From positions 1 to 22,116 of the forward strand of contig CAIRFY010000067.1 in the NCBI GenBank assembly GCA_903877945.1: a DNA stretch of 22,116 nt, given 5' to 3'. The translations under genes were made by a program, and so were the position numbers. A model generated the notes under the pieces. The model was not told where the DNA came from and did no database searches. It was given only the letters and a program-made list of their open reading frames with translations. Source of the DNA: an uncultured Oscillochloris sp. (GTDB lineage: Bacteria; Chloroflexota; Chloroflexia; Chloroflexales; Chloroflexaceae). This document shows positions 8,442 through 16,705 of the stretch, piece after piece; positions within the stretch are counted from its first letter, which is position 1, and the number at the start of each line of letters is the position of its first letter.

Positions 8442-9707
8442 CTATTTTCCAACGATCATCCCTGCATCAAAGGCATGTCCGATCAGGTAGCGGCGATCTC
8501 CCGCCATCGCCACATCGGCGATCAGGTAGCGGCCCGGTGCGAGGCCGACGATCTCGGCAAGAATGGTGTCGGCGGCGGTGCGCCACGCGGCGGCGGTGTC
8601 CAGATCATCGTGCTGGAGGGTTGTCCAGTCGGCGGGAATCTCGATAGCCACGTGGGGCGCGCCGTGTGGGGTTGCGAGGATCTGCGTGCCTTCGTTGAGG
8701 ATGACACAGCTAGGGAAGCGGTCGAGGCCCCGTTCGCGGCGCGGGTCGTCGGCAAGACCGGCGCGGCCCCAGGTGGTGGCGGGCAGCCAGGTGATGCCGA
8801 AGCGCGAAGCGGGTACCCGGTTCAGCTTATTCTGGAAAGGGTAGAAATCTGGGTAGAATTCACCGGCCACTGCCCGCAGTTTGTGAAAGTTCAGCGTGGC
8901 GTTGGGAAACTGAAGCGGGTCAGCCGTCCAGTGGATCACACCGATGCCACGCTCACGGGCTGCGACAGCCTGCGCTCGTTTGAGGGTCGCGGCCAGGCCA
9001 GCACGGCGCAGCCTGGGGATCACGCCCATCACCTGCGACTCAATGCTGAGGCTCACGTCAACACCAGCGTGCGCGAGATTATCCAGGCCGTCGAAGCGGT
9101 AGAAGCCGAGCAGGAAGCCAACCAGGGCATCGTCGGCACGGGCCACCAGGGAGGTGCCGGGGCCAAATTCGGCGCTGTGCAGGTCGGATGGAAACTGATC
9201 ACTGGGGGCAACCCCCCATATCGCCGTGCGTATCGTGCGGATGGCCGGTAGCTCCTCGGCTCCCGGTGCCCCGATATCGAACGCGCCAAACTGCTGGTGG
9301 GTCGCCGCGTAGGTTTTGGCGTTGCCCGGCCAGTAGGGCACAATGTTTGGCGGGAGCCGAATGCCAAATTCCGGCGCATGCGCGTCGTTGTGCGTGAGAA
9401 TCTTACGCACGTCCTGCCATGCCCGAATCATTGCGCCATCCGGTACTCCGCCCACGTCACTTACCCGTAGCGTGTATACCCGCCGCTCGTCCTCCACGCC
9501 GCGTGGGAAGAGCAGCGCCACCCCGCGCAGTCCGTCATCGTCGGTGATACGCAGAATGCGCCCGCCCATCCGCACAAAGCTCGTCTGGACAAAGTAGCGG
9601 GGCAGCAACTCAAGGTTGTGCGGGGCACCCAGAGCGGCCCACAGAGCCACCAGATCGGCGGGCCATGTTGGTGCGGCGTGATCGATGATGTCAAATCTAA
9701 GACTCAT
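8442..9707 (-). CDS. GNAT-superfamily protein, COG3375-like
   Basis: In this 421-residue protein the central part resembles the large uncharacterised GNAT family COG3375. It has an acetyl-CoA-binding segment SQVMGVIPRLRRAGLAATL (about 228-246), then GVIHWTADPLQFPNA and a FYPDFYPFQNKLNR stretch. The loop is RRAGLA rather than the classical Q/RxxGxG/A, as in that family. The N-terminal 150 residues look like another diverged acyltransferase half, and the C-terminal 100 residues are not recognised. The ATG at 9707 has no clear ribosome binding site. It reads toward the FHA gene, 72 bp away, possibly as an operon. The substrate is unknown. Confidence 0.75.
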   Translation of the reverse strand: MSLRFDIIDHAAPTWPADLVALWAALGAPHNLELLPRYFVQTSFVRMGGRILRITDDDGLRGVALLFPRGVEDERRVYTLRVSDVGGVPDGAMIRAWQDVRKILTHNDAHAPEFGIRLPPNIVPYWPGNAKTYAATHQQFGAFDIGAPGAEELPAIRTIRTAIWGVAPSDQFPSDLHSAEFGPGTSLVARADDALVGFLLGFYRFDGLDNLAHAGVDVSLSIESQVMGVIPRLRRAGLAATLKRAQAVAARERGIGVIHWTADPLQFPNATLNFHKLRAVAGEFYPDFYPFQNKLNRVPASRFGITWLPATTWGRAGLADDPRRERGLDRFPSCVILNEGTQILATPHGAPHVAIEIPADWTTLQHDDLDTAAAWRTAADTILAEIVGLAPGRYLIADVAMAGDRRYLIGHAFDAGMIVGK

Positions 9708-9796
9708 TGTCCATCGCGCCGTTCAACCGATGACCTCGGATTCGCATCTGCAACGTGCGGCTGCCGATGCTCAGAATTGACCCCGCGCTGCCGATC

Positions 9797-9911
9797 AGGG
9801 CTGATACAAAGTCGTATGTTTGCCGCTCAGCACTCACCCCCCAGCCCCCTCTCCCCGTGAGGGAGAGGGGCTGGGGGTGAGGGCCGGAGGGTGACTTTGC
9901 AACACCCCTGA
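9797..9911. repeat. Nested palindromic repeat, copy 4
   Basis: The core pairs CACCCCCCAGCCCCCTCTCC with GGAGAGGGGCTGGGGGTG (about 9835-9880). The left end is AGGGCTGATACAAAGTCGTA (9797-9816), the A-type end. The right end is GTGACTTTGCAACACCCCTG. The copy occupies the middle of the 316-bp gap between the divergent COG3375-like gene and the metal ATPase. The rest of that gap holds only the promoter described next. Confidence 0.85.
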
Positions 9912-9948
9912 TGTGGAAGAGCGCATCGTATCATGCGGATGAACTCCA

Positions 9949-9957
9949 TGCTATGAT
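9949..9957 (+). promoter_or_regulatory. Extended -10 promoter of the metal ATPase
   Basis: TGCTATGAT places TGn before TATGAT (9952-9957), 66 bp ahead of the ATG. An imperfect inverted repeat (ATCATGCGG at about 9930-9938 against CCATGCTATGAT at 9947-9957) overlaps it and could be a metalloregulator site. The symmetry is weak and no regulator gene is adjacent. Confidence 0.45.
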
Positions 9958-10023
9958 CTTCGCAATCCCAAGGGGAAGGGCAGTGATTGCATTCTACCGC
10001 AATTTCTATCAAGGAAAATCCTT

Positions 10024-12252
10024 ATGCCAGAAAGCACCCGATCAATCTATCAGATCGGCGGCCTCGACTGCGCCGGCTGCGCGAAGACGGTGGAACTCGG
10101 CGTGGCCCAGCTTCCCGGCGTCATTTCCTGCAATCTGAACTTCACGACTGAGCGCATGGTGGTGGAGGGCACGGCAGCGCGCACGGAGATCGTGGCCCGC
10201 GTGGTTGAACTGGGCTACCGCGTGGTCGAGCCAGCGGCGATGGGATCGGCGCACGCTGACGTGCCGGTGGGATTCTGGGCCTTCCTGTGGGGCCGTCAAG
10301 AGACGCGCCTGGCCCTGTTGGGTGGGCTGCTGATCCTGCCGGGCCTGCTGCTCAGCGAGGTCGGTCAGATCCGTCACCCGTTGATAAACGCGGCATCACT
10401 TGGAGCGTTGGCCCTGGCGGGTTGGCCGGTGGCCCGCAGCGCCTGGCGCGGTCTGCGCGCCGGTGGGCAGATCAGCATCAACCTGCTCATGACCGTCGCC
10501 GCCGTGGGTGCCGTGCTGATCGGGGCGATCACCGAGGCTGGCATGGTCATGGTCCTCTTCGCCCTTGGCGAAGCCCTAGAGGGCTACACCGCCGGACGAG
10601 CGCGCCAGAGCATCCGCAGCCTGATGTCCGTGGCCCCCAGCACGGCCCTGCGCCTGAACAGACACGGCGACCATTCTCACGAGGATCGTGTGCCCGTGGC
10701 CGAACTGCGCGTGGGCGATGTGATCGTGGTGCGCCCCGGCGAGCGCGTACCCATGGACGGCGTGGTACGGGCCGGAGCCTCCGCCGTAAGCCAGGCCGCG
10801 ATCACCGGCGAGTCCCGGCTGATCGACAAGGCACTTGGCGACGAACTGTTCGCTGGGAGTATCAACGGTGAGGGCAGCCTGGAGGTGACGGTGCGCAGTC
10901 TGGCGACCGATAACACCATCAGCCGCATGCTGGCCCTGGTGGAAGAGGCCCAGGAGCGCAAGGCACCTTCCGAGCGATTCGTCGACTCGTTTGCCCGTTG
11001 GTATACCCCGGCGGTGATGCTGCTGGCCGCCCTAACCGCCGCATTCCCGCCGCTGTTCTTCGGCCAGCCCTTCCTCAACCCGCCCGACGGCAGTTTCGGT
11101 TGGCTCTACCGTGGGCTGGCCCTGCTTGTGGTGGCCTGCCCCTGCGCCCTGGTGATCAGCACTCCGGTAAGCGTGATCAGCGCCCTGAGCAACGCCGCCC
11201 GTAACGGACTGTTGATCAAAGGCGGTGCCGTCCTTGAAACCCTCAGCCGCGTGCGCGCCATAGCCTTCGATAAGACCGGCACCCTCACCGCTGGCGCACC
11301 GCAGGTGGTGGCGGTGCGCGCCGCCGAGTGTCGCAATCCCGCAGGCGACATGTGTGCGCCCTGTGCCGAGGTGCTGGCCCTGGCCAACGCCGTCGAGCGG
11401 CGCAGCGAGCATCCCCTGGCCCGCGCCATCGTGCGCGCCTCGGAGGAGTACGGCCTGACGACGCGCTACCCGCCCGCTGTGGGCGTGATGGCCCTGACCG
11501 GCCAGGGCGTGCGCGGGGATGTCGGCGGGCGCAACGTGTTGATTGGCAGCCACGCCTCCTTTGAGGGCAGTATCGTCCACCCCGCCACCCACTGCGCCGC
11601 CGCCCGCCAGGAGGCCGCTCGCGGTCACACGGCGGTGCTGGTGAGCGCCGACACCTGCTACCTGGGGATGATCAGCCTGGCCGACACGGTGCGCCCCAGC
11701 AGCCGCGCCGCCGTAGCGTCCCTGCGCGATCTCGGTTTGCGCGCTATCGTCATGCTGAGTGGTGATGACGAGGCTACCGCACGGCGCGTGGGCGACGAGA
11801 TCGGCGTCACCGATGTACGCGCCGGTTTGCTGCCCGCCCACAAACTGGCCCTGGTCGAAGATCTCCAGCGCCAGTACGGTCCAATCGCCATGGTCGGCGA
11901 CGGTATCAACGATACACCTGCCCTGGCCGCCGCATCCGTGGGCATCGCCATCGGCGGGGGCCACGGCGGCACCGCTCAGGCAATGGAAACCGCCGATGTC
12001 ACGCTGATGAGCGACGACCTAGGCCGATTGCCCTTCCTGCTGCGCCTCTCCCGCGCCATGATGGCAACGATCTACACGAACGTCGCTCTGAGCATCGGCG
12101 TTAAGTTGGCCTTCCTCGTCCTCGTGCTGTTCGGCGCGGGTACGATGTGGATGGCAGTGCTGGCCGATGTCGGCGTGGCCCTGCTGGTCACGCTCAATGG
12201 TATGCGCCTGCTGGGCAGGCCGGTGCCTTCTCCTCGCCGTTCGCTCATTTAA
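10024..12252 (+). CDS. zntA: P1B-type heavy-metal ATPase, Zn/Cd class
   Basis: This 742-residue inner-membrane pump would export divalent metal using ATP. An N-terminal HMA domain carries GLDCAGC (13-19). The core has actuator TGES (261-264), metal-site CPC (372-374), phosphorylation DKTGT (416-420), SEHP (461-464) and GDGIND (625-630). Lys694 in the seventh and Asp715 in the eighth membrane helix are the residues that mark the ZntA/CadA (Zn, Cd, Pb) class rather than copper pumps. Two additions are odd: a His/Asp-rich HGDHSHED insert (214-221) in the actuator domain, and a Cys cluster (Cys436, Cys444, Cys447) just after the phosphorylation site. The ATG at 10024 has AAGGA about 8 nt upstream, preceded by an extended -10. 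No metalloregulator lies beside it. Confidence 0.95.
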   Translation: MPESTRSIYQIGGLDCAGCAKTVELGVAQLPGVISCNLNFTTERMVVEGTAARTEIVARVVELGYRVVEPAAMGSAHADVPVGFWAFLWGRQETRLALLGGLLILPGLLLSEVGQIRHPLINAASLGALALAGWPVARSAWRGLRAGGQISINLLMTVAAVGAVLIGAITEAGMVMVLFALGEALEGYTAGRARQSIRSLMSVAPSTALRLNRHGDHSHEDRVPVAELRVGDVIVVRPGERVPMDGVVRAGASAVSQAAITGESRLIDKALGDELFAGSINGEGSLEVTVRSLATDNTISRMLALVEEAQERKAPSERFVDSFARWYTPAVMLLAALTAAFPPLFFGQPFLNPPDGSFGWLYRGLALLVVACPCALVISTPVSVISALSNAARNGLLIKGGAVLETLSRVRAIAFDKTGTLTAGAPQVVAVRAAECRNPAGDMCAPCAEVLALANAVERRSEHPLARAIVRASEEYGLTTRYPPAVGVMALTGQGVRGDVGGRNVLIGSHASFEGSIVHPATHCAAARQEAARGHTAVLVSADTCYLGMISLADTVRPSSRAAVASLRDLGLRAIVMLSGDDEATARRVGDEIGVTDVRAGLLPAHKLALVEDLQRQYGPIAMVGDGINDTPALAAASVGIAIGGGHGGTAQAMETADVTLMSDDLGRLPFLLRLSRAMMATIYTNVALSIGVKLAFLVLVLFGAGTMWMAVLADVGVALLVTLNGMRLLGRPVPSPRRSLI

Positions 12253-12438
12253 CCAGAAAGAGGGCTGGTGTAAAGTCGGCCTCGGCCCCCTCACCCCCTG
12301 CCCCTCTCCCTCACGGGGAGAGGGGAGATTCTGCATCAGGATGCGCTCGACTCCCCCTCTCCCGTTCATGGAGAGGGGGCTGGGGGGTGAGGGTTGAACG
12401 GCAATCATGCGACTTTGCATCAGCCCTTTCTCCAGAAT
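12253..12438. repeat. Palindromic MITE-like repeat, copy 5
   Basis: This begins directly after the zntA stop codon. The left end CCAGAAAGAGGGCTGGTG and the right end (CATCAGCCCTTTCTCCAG) form imperfect terminal inverted repeats of about 25 bp that include AAAGTCG. Inside are two C/G-rich palindromes and a small GCATC-ag-GATGC hairpin. The first hairpin could also serve as the zntA terminator. No open reading frame of its own is convincing. Confidence 0.8.
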
Positions 12439-12467
12439 GAGGTGTGTGGGCGATCTTCGCCTCTGCG

Positions 12468-12476
12468 TGCTATACT
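12468..12476 (+). promoter_or_regulatory. Extended -10 promoter of the MmeI-like gene
   Basis: TGCTATACT places TGn before TATACT (12471-12476), 77 bp upstream of the chosen ATG at 12554. No -35 is visible. It argues that the coding region begins downstream, not at 12407. Confidence 0.5.
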
Positions 12477-12553
12477 GCGATCCCAAATCATCGGCATTCG
12501 GCGTATTCCTGCACCCCCGATGGTTCCTGTTCTCTGTGTGCAAATGGAGTTCT

Positions 12554-15340
12554 ATGATCTCGCGAGACTTTGTAAGCAAGTGGAGGCAGGAGTCGGTTAG
12601 AGAGCACTCGGGCTACCAGGAACACTTCCGTGATGTCTGCGCCCTGATTGGCCACCCGACCCCTACCGATGATGATCCGACCAGCGCGCACTGTGTCTTT
12701 GATGTGGGCGCGAGTACGCAGCCGAGCGGCCAGAGATGGGCTAATGTCTGGAAGCGTGGTGTGTTTGCCTGGGAGTATAAGGGCGGACACGCCAATCTTG
12801 ATGAGGCGTACCTGCATCTGCTCATGTACCGCGAGAGTCTCCAGAACCCGCCCCTGCTGGTGGTCTCGGATATGGCGACCATCCAGATCTACACGAACGT
12901 CGCTGATACCGTTAAACAGGTGGTGACGCTGGAGTTGGATGATCTGCTCGCCCCGGTGGGGTTGCAGCAGCTACGCGACCTCTTCACAAACCCGGAGGTG
13001 TTCCGCGCTGCGCAGACGACGGAGCAGGTAACGGAGTTGGCCGCAGTGGAGTTTGCGCGGCTGGCGACGTTGTTGCGCCGCCACGGAGCGGAGCCGCAGC
13101 ACACGGCACGCTTCTTGACCCGCGTGCTGTTCTGTTTGTTTGCCGAGGATGTGGGGCTGCTGCCCGCTGGCCTGTTTGCCCGGTTGATAGCAGATGCCCG
13201 TACCAACGCCTCGCTCCTTGTGACGCAGTTCAACCAACTCTTCGCGGCCATGCGTACCGGTGGCGTCTTTGCGACGGAAAAGATCGCGCACTTCAACGGG
13301 CGGCTCTTTGATGATGTTGAGGTACTGGCGATGAACAGCGAGGGTCTGGACATTCTCCAGCGGGCCAGTGCGCTAGACTGGTCGAGCATTGAACCCACGA
13401 TCCTGGGTACGCTGTTTGAGCGTTCATTTAACCCGGCCAAGCGGACGCAGTTGGGCGCGCCCTACACCAGTCGGGCCGATGTCATGCTGATCATTGAGCC
13501 CGTGCTGATGGCTCCGTTGCGCCGCCGCTGGGATGATGTGCAATCCCGTGCGCGCACGCTGGCCGTCCGCCGCAACGCCGCCAACGCCGCCAACGCCGCC
13601 AACGCCCATCAGGCCGCCCGGCTCCAGAAGGAACTTACACGGCTGCTGACCGGCTTCGCCGCTGAGATCGCGGGAACACAGGTACTCGACCCGGCCTGCG
13701 GCGGGGCGAACTTCCTGTATGTGGCGCTCAGGCAGTTGCTCGATCTGGAGAAGGCGGTGATCACGCTGGCCCAAGACCTCGCCGTGGGCACGTTCGTCCC
13801 CAGCGTGTCGCCCAAGCAACTGCACGGCATTGAGATCAACGCTTACGCCCACGAACTGGCCCAGATTACGATCTGGATCGGCTATATCCAGTGGCTGCAC
13901 GACAATGGCTTTGGTGTACCCAACCAGCCCATCCTCAAGCCCCTCGATACCACTATCACGCACGTAGACGCCTTCCTCGCCTACGACGCGGCAGGTACCC
14001 CGGTCGAACAGCCCTGGCCGAAAGCCGATGTCATTGTGGGCACCCCGCCGTTCTTCGGTGGCAATAAAATTCACAAGGGATTAGGCGACTCGCAGATTGA
14101 TGCGGCTATTGCGTTCTACGCAGGGCGCATGCCCGCACGTACAGACATCGTTTGCCACTGGTTTGATCGGGTGCGGATGCTGATCGAGCGCGGCGAGGTG
14201 CAGCGGGCCGGGTTGCTGGCAACGCACGCGATCCGGCACGGCGAGAACCGCAAAGCGCTTGATCGGATCACGCAGAGCGGCGATATTTTTATGGCCTGGG
14301 CGGATCGCACCTGGATCCTCGATGGTACGGCGGTGCGGGTTTCGATCATTGGCTTTGATAGTGGCAAGGAGAAAGTACGCGAGCTTGACGGGCAAATCGT
14401 CACCGTTATTAATGCCGATCTTACAGGCATATTAGATTTCTCCATTGCCAAGACGCTGTCCGAAAACAACCATATCTACTTCCGTGGTGATGAAAAAGGT
14501 GGCCCTTTTGATATAGATGAGGAGACTGCCGCAGAAATGTTGCGTGCGCCTGAGAATTCTAGTGGTCGACTCAACACCGATGTGGTTCGACCGTATGTGA
14601 ATGGATTTGACATAACGCGACGGCCGCACGGGCAGTGGATGATCGACTTCGGGGCTACCATGTCGGAGGAAGAAGCGTCCCTCTACGAGTCACCGTTTGA
14701 GTATGTACGGCGTGTCGTGCGTCCGATACGTGAACATGTGCGCGATAAGCACGAGCGTACATGGTGGTGGCTCCACAAGCATCCAGTACCTGAGCTTCGT
14801 AACGCCATCAGTGGCCTGCGCCGTTTTATTGCTACTCCCGTGGTTGCGAAACATCGGCTCTTTATGTGGTTTCAAGGCGATGTCATACCGGATCACCACC
14901 TGTATGTCTTCGCCCGCGACGACGATTACTTCTTCGGCGTGCTGCACTCGAAGGTACACGAGCTATGGGCACTAGCGATGAGTACACAGATCGATGATAG
15001 GCCGCGCTATAGCAGTATGCCAGCGAGAACCTTCGAGACCTTCCCGTTCCCGTGGACACCGGGCGCGGAGCCAGTGGAGAACCCCCAGGTTCAGGCAATC
15101 GCAGCGGCGGCGCGGCATCTGGTAGATGTGCGCGACAACTGGCTCAACGCGCACGACGTGGACGAGACCCGAGTCAGAAAGCGCACGATCACCGGCCTGT
15201 ACACCACGCGCCCAACCTGGCTGGTCAACGCGCACGCGAAGTTGGACGCGGCGGTCTATGCGGCCTATGGGTGGGAAGCGGGTTTGACCGACACGGAGAT
15301 CCTGGCGCGGCTGCTGGCGCTGAACTTGGGGCGGGGGTGA
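12554..15340 (+). CDS. MmeI-like fused endonuclease/DNA methyltransferase, probably catalytically impaired
   Basis: This 928-residue single-chain type II restriction-modification protein has the MmeI order. It starts with a PD-(D/E)xK nuclease domain (about 1-130) and a helical spacer (to about 295). A gamma-class adenine-methyltransferase core follows, with LGAPYT around 300 and motif I DPACGGANF from Asp379. A target-recognition region (about 610-830) and a C-terminal helical part end the protein. Two catalytic positions are altered. Motif IV, normally NPPF in this family, reads TPPF (Thr497, codon ACC at 14042-14044). The nuclease aspartate, nine residues before Glu74-x-Lys76, is Asn64 (AAT at 12743-12745). 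Each is one base from the expected codon. The frame opens at 12407 but ATG 12554 gives the family N-terminus (MISRDFVSKW). There is no separate methylase partner, and palindromic repeats flank the gene on both sides. Confidence 0.9.
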   Translation: MISRDFVSKWRQESVREHSGYQEHFRDVCALIGHPTPTDDDPTSAHCVFDVGASTQPSGQRWANVWKRGVFAWEYKGGHANLDEAYLHLLMYRESLQNPPLLVVSDMATIQIYTNVADTVKQVVTLELDDLLAPVGLQQLRDLFTNPEVFRAAQTTEQVTELAAVEFARLATLLRRHGAEPQHTARFLTRVLFCLFAEDVGLLPAGLFARLIADARTNASLLVTQFNQLFAAMRTGGVFATEKIAHFNGRLFDDVEVLAMNSEGLDILQRASALDWSSIEPTILGTLFERSFNPAKRTQLGAPYTSRADVMLIIEPVLMAPLRRRWDDVQSRARTLAVRRNAANAANAANAHQAARLQKELTRLLTGFAAEIAGTQVLDPACGGANFLYVALRQLLDLEKAVITLAQDLAVGTFVPSVSPKQLHGIEINAYAHELAQITIWIGYIQWLHDNGFGVPNQPILKPLDTTITHVDAFLAYDAAGTPVEQPWPKADVIVGTPPFFGGNKIHKGLGDSQIDAAIAFYAGRMPARTDIVCHWFDRVRMLIERGEVQRAGLLATHAIRHGENRKALDRITQSGDIFMAWADRTWILDGTAVRVSIIGFDSGKEKVRELDGQIVTVINADLTGILDFSIAKTLSENNHIYFRGDEKGGPFDIDEETAAEMLRAPENSSGRLNTDVVRPYVNGFDITRRPHGQWMIDFGATMSEEEASLYESPFEYVRRVVRPIREHVRDKHERTWWWLHKHPVPELRNAISGLRRFIATPVVAKHRLFMWFQGDVIPDHHLYVFARDDDYFFGVLHSKVHELWALAMSTQIDDRPRYSSMPARTFETFPFPWTPGAEPVENPQVQAIAAAARHLVDVRDNWLNAHDVDETRVRKRTITGLYTTRPTWLVNAHAKLDAAVYAAYGWEAGLTDTEILARLLALNLGRG
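13574..13606 (+). repeat. 9-bp in-frame tandem repeat within the MmeI-like gene
   Basis: AACGCCGCC is repeated three times and followed by AACGCC, encoding Asn-Ala-Ala units (about residues 341-351) between the motif X region and motif I. Copy change would keep the frame and only alter linker length. Confidence 0.85.
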
Positions 15341-15341
15341 C

Positions 15342-15487
15342 GGGCTAGATGCAATATTTTTCACATAAGCCGATTTATGCCGACCTTGCCCCCTCACCCC
15401 CTGCCCCTCTCCCTCACGGGGAGAGGGGGCTGGGGGGTGAGGGCGGATCGGCGGCAGATTCCTTATGTGAAAGGCATTGGGGCTAGA
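15342..15487. repeat. Nested palindromic repeat, copy 6
   Basis: The core pairs CCCCCTCACCCCCTGCCCCT with its G-rich complement around CACGGGGAG. The outer arms are TTTTTCACATAAG (15357-15369) and CTTATGTGAAAGG (15462-15474). The right terminus, complement of CTAGCCCCAATGCC, is the same B-type end as copy 2. The copy lies between convergent genes and fills most of the 205-bp gap, so it may terminate both. Confidence 0.85.
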
Positions 15488-15545
15488 TGACTGATCCGCA
15501 GAGTGAGAACCTTGGCCCGCTACGCGCCGTTAGTCGCTGATGACG

Positions 15546-16571
15546 TCACGATGCGGCGCGGATCGCATCGAGTACCCGCTGCACCGCCAGCCCGTCGGCG
15601 AAGGTGGCCGCTGGCGCGAGGGCCGCGCCATCACCACCGAGAGCCGCCTTCAGGGCTGCGCCGAGGTAGACCGTGCCCTGAGGGAAGTCGCCGACGATGT
15701 CGGCGGGGAAGCTCAGACGATGCACGGGGGTAATATCGACAAATTCACCGCCGCCGCTGCGTAGCAGACGCCCACCGACAAAGCGCAGCGCCCCGCTCGC
15801 GCCGTAGATCGTGGCGCTGTTCGGCTCGTCGTAGGGGGCCACCACGCTCGCCGTGATCGTGGCCGCTGCGCCGCCGACAAAGCGCAGGGTCGCCGCCACA
15901 TAATCGTCAGCGGTGACGGGCTGCAGGACGCCGAAGCTATCGGGGCGTTCGGCAATAAAGGTGCGGGTGATGCCGTCGGCAGATGCCACCTCATCGGCCA
16001 GCAGATAGCGTAGCAGGTCGATCAGGTGCGAGCCAATCGCGCCGAGGACGCCGCCGCCCTGCGCGGCGTCACTCCACCAGTTCCAAGGGCGCAGCGGGTT
16101 GCTGCGCGAACTGTTGATGGATTGCACCTCGGCGTGGCGCACCGCACCAATGTCGCCCTGGATGATCAGATCCCTGGCGTGGCGTAGGGCTGGCAGAAAA
16201 CGCAGCTCGTGGTCGATCAGGGCGAACTGGGCGGGATGGGCCGCCGCCGCCGCCAGCATCGCCTCGGCCTCGGCGGTATCCAGGGCCGTGGGTTTCTCGC
16301 ACAGCACGTGCTTGCCAGCCTCCAGGGCAGCCGCGACCATCGTGCGGTGCAGTCCGGGCGGCGTCACAATGCTCACCACCGCAACATCGGGCCGCTCCAG
16401 CAGCGCCCGCCAGTCGGCGGTGTGCCAGGCCACGCCCAGATCCCCGGCGATATGTGCCGTCTTCGCAGCTTGGCTGCCCGCCAGGGCCGTTACTTCCAGG
16501 CCCACGCTACGAAACGCCGGCACCTGCACCCGCGCCCCCCAACCCGTGCCAATAATACCAATGCCTAACAT
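15546..16571 (-). CDS. Gfo/Idh/MocA family NAD(P)-dependent oxidoreductase
   Basis: This 341-residue dehydrogenase has an N-terminal Rossmann fold with GIIGTGWGA near the start, then CEKPTAL with the family's conserved Glu-Lys-Pro. The C-terminal alpha/beta domain contains GGGVLGAIGSHLIDLLRYLL, where the HLID segment takes the position of the family's catalytic His/Asp pair. Two starts compete. The ATG at 16571 is preferred because AAGAGGG lies just ahead of it and it gives MLGIGIIGTG. The ATG at 16586 has no ribosome binding site. The substrate is probably a sugar or cyclitol, but this is not determinable. It follows the MoeB-rhodanese gene on the same strand, with palindromic copy 7 between them, so co-transcription with the sulfur cluster is uncertain. 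Confidence 0.88.
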   Translation of the reverse strand: MLGIGIIGTGWGARVQVPAFRSVGLEVTALAGSQAAKTAHIAGDLGVAWHTADWRALLERPDVAVVSIVTPPGLHRTMVAAALEAGKHVLCEKPTALDTAEAEAMLAAAAAHPAQFALIDHELRFLPALRHARDLIIQGDIGAVRHAEVQSINSSRSNPLRPWNWWSDAAQGGGVLGAIGSHLIDLLRYLLADEVASADGITRTFIAERPDSFGVLQPVTADDYVAATLRFVGGAAATITASVVAPYDEPNSATIYGASGALRFVGGRLLRSGGGEFVDITPVHRLSFPADIVGDFPQGTVYLGAALKAALGGDGAALAPAATFADGLAVQRVLDAIRAAS

Positions 16572-16635
16572 ATTCCCTCTTCCCATCCAGGGAGAGCCTC
16601 TGCTAACTTTTCGAGTGACGGCTCACATGCCGACT

Positions 16636-16697
16636 GTGCCCCCTCACCCCCAGCCCCTCTCCCTCACGGGGAGAGGGGGCTGGGGGGTGAGGGCTGA
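16636..16697. repeat. Palindromic repeat, copy 7
   Basis: One strong hairpin pairs the CCCCCTCACCCCCAGCCCC side with GGGGGCTGGGGGGTGAGGGC around CTCACGGGGAG. It ends 8 bp before the MoeB-rhodanese stop codon side and may terminate or attenuate that transcript. The outer ends seen in other copies are not clearly preserved. Confidence 0.85.
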
Positions 16698-16705
16698 ATA
16701 GCACC

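Noticed and set aside
11032..11964. 310-codon frame antisense to the metal ATPase
   Set aside because: It is a high-GC shadow frame with a Gly/His/Ala-rich low-complexity translation and no domain.
12407..12553. Upstream 49 codons of the MmeI-like frame
   Set aside because: They begin inside palindrome copy 5 and span the extended -10 element. The family N-terminus starts at 12554.
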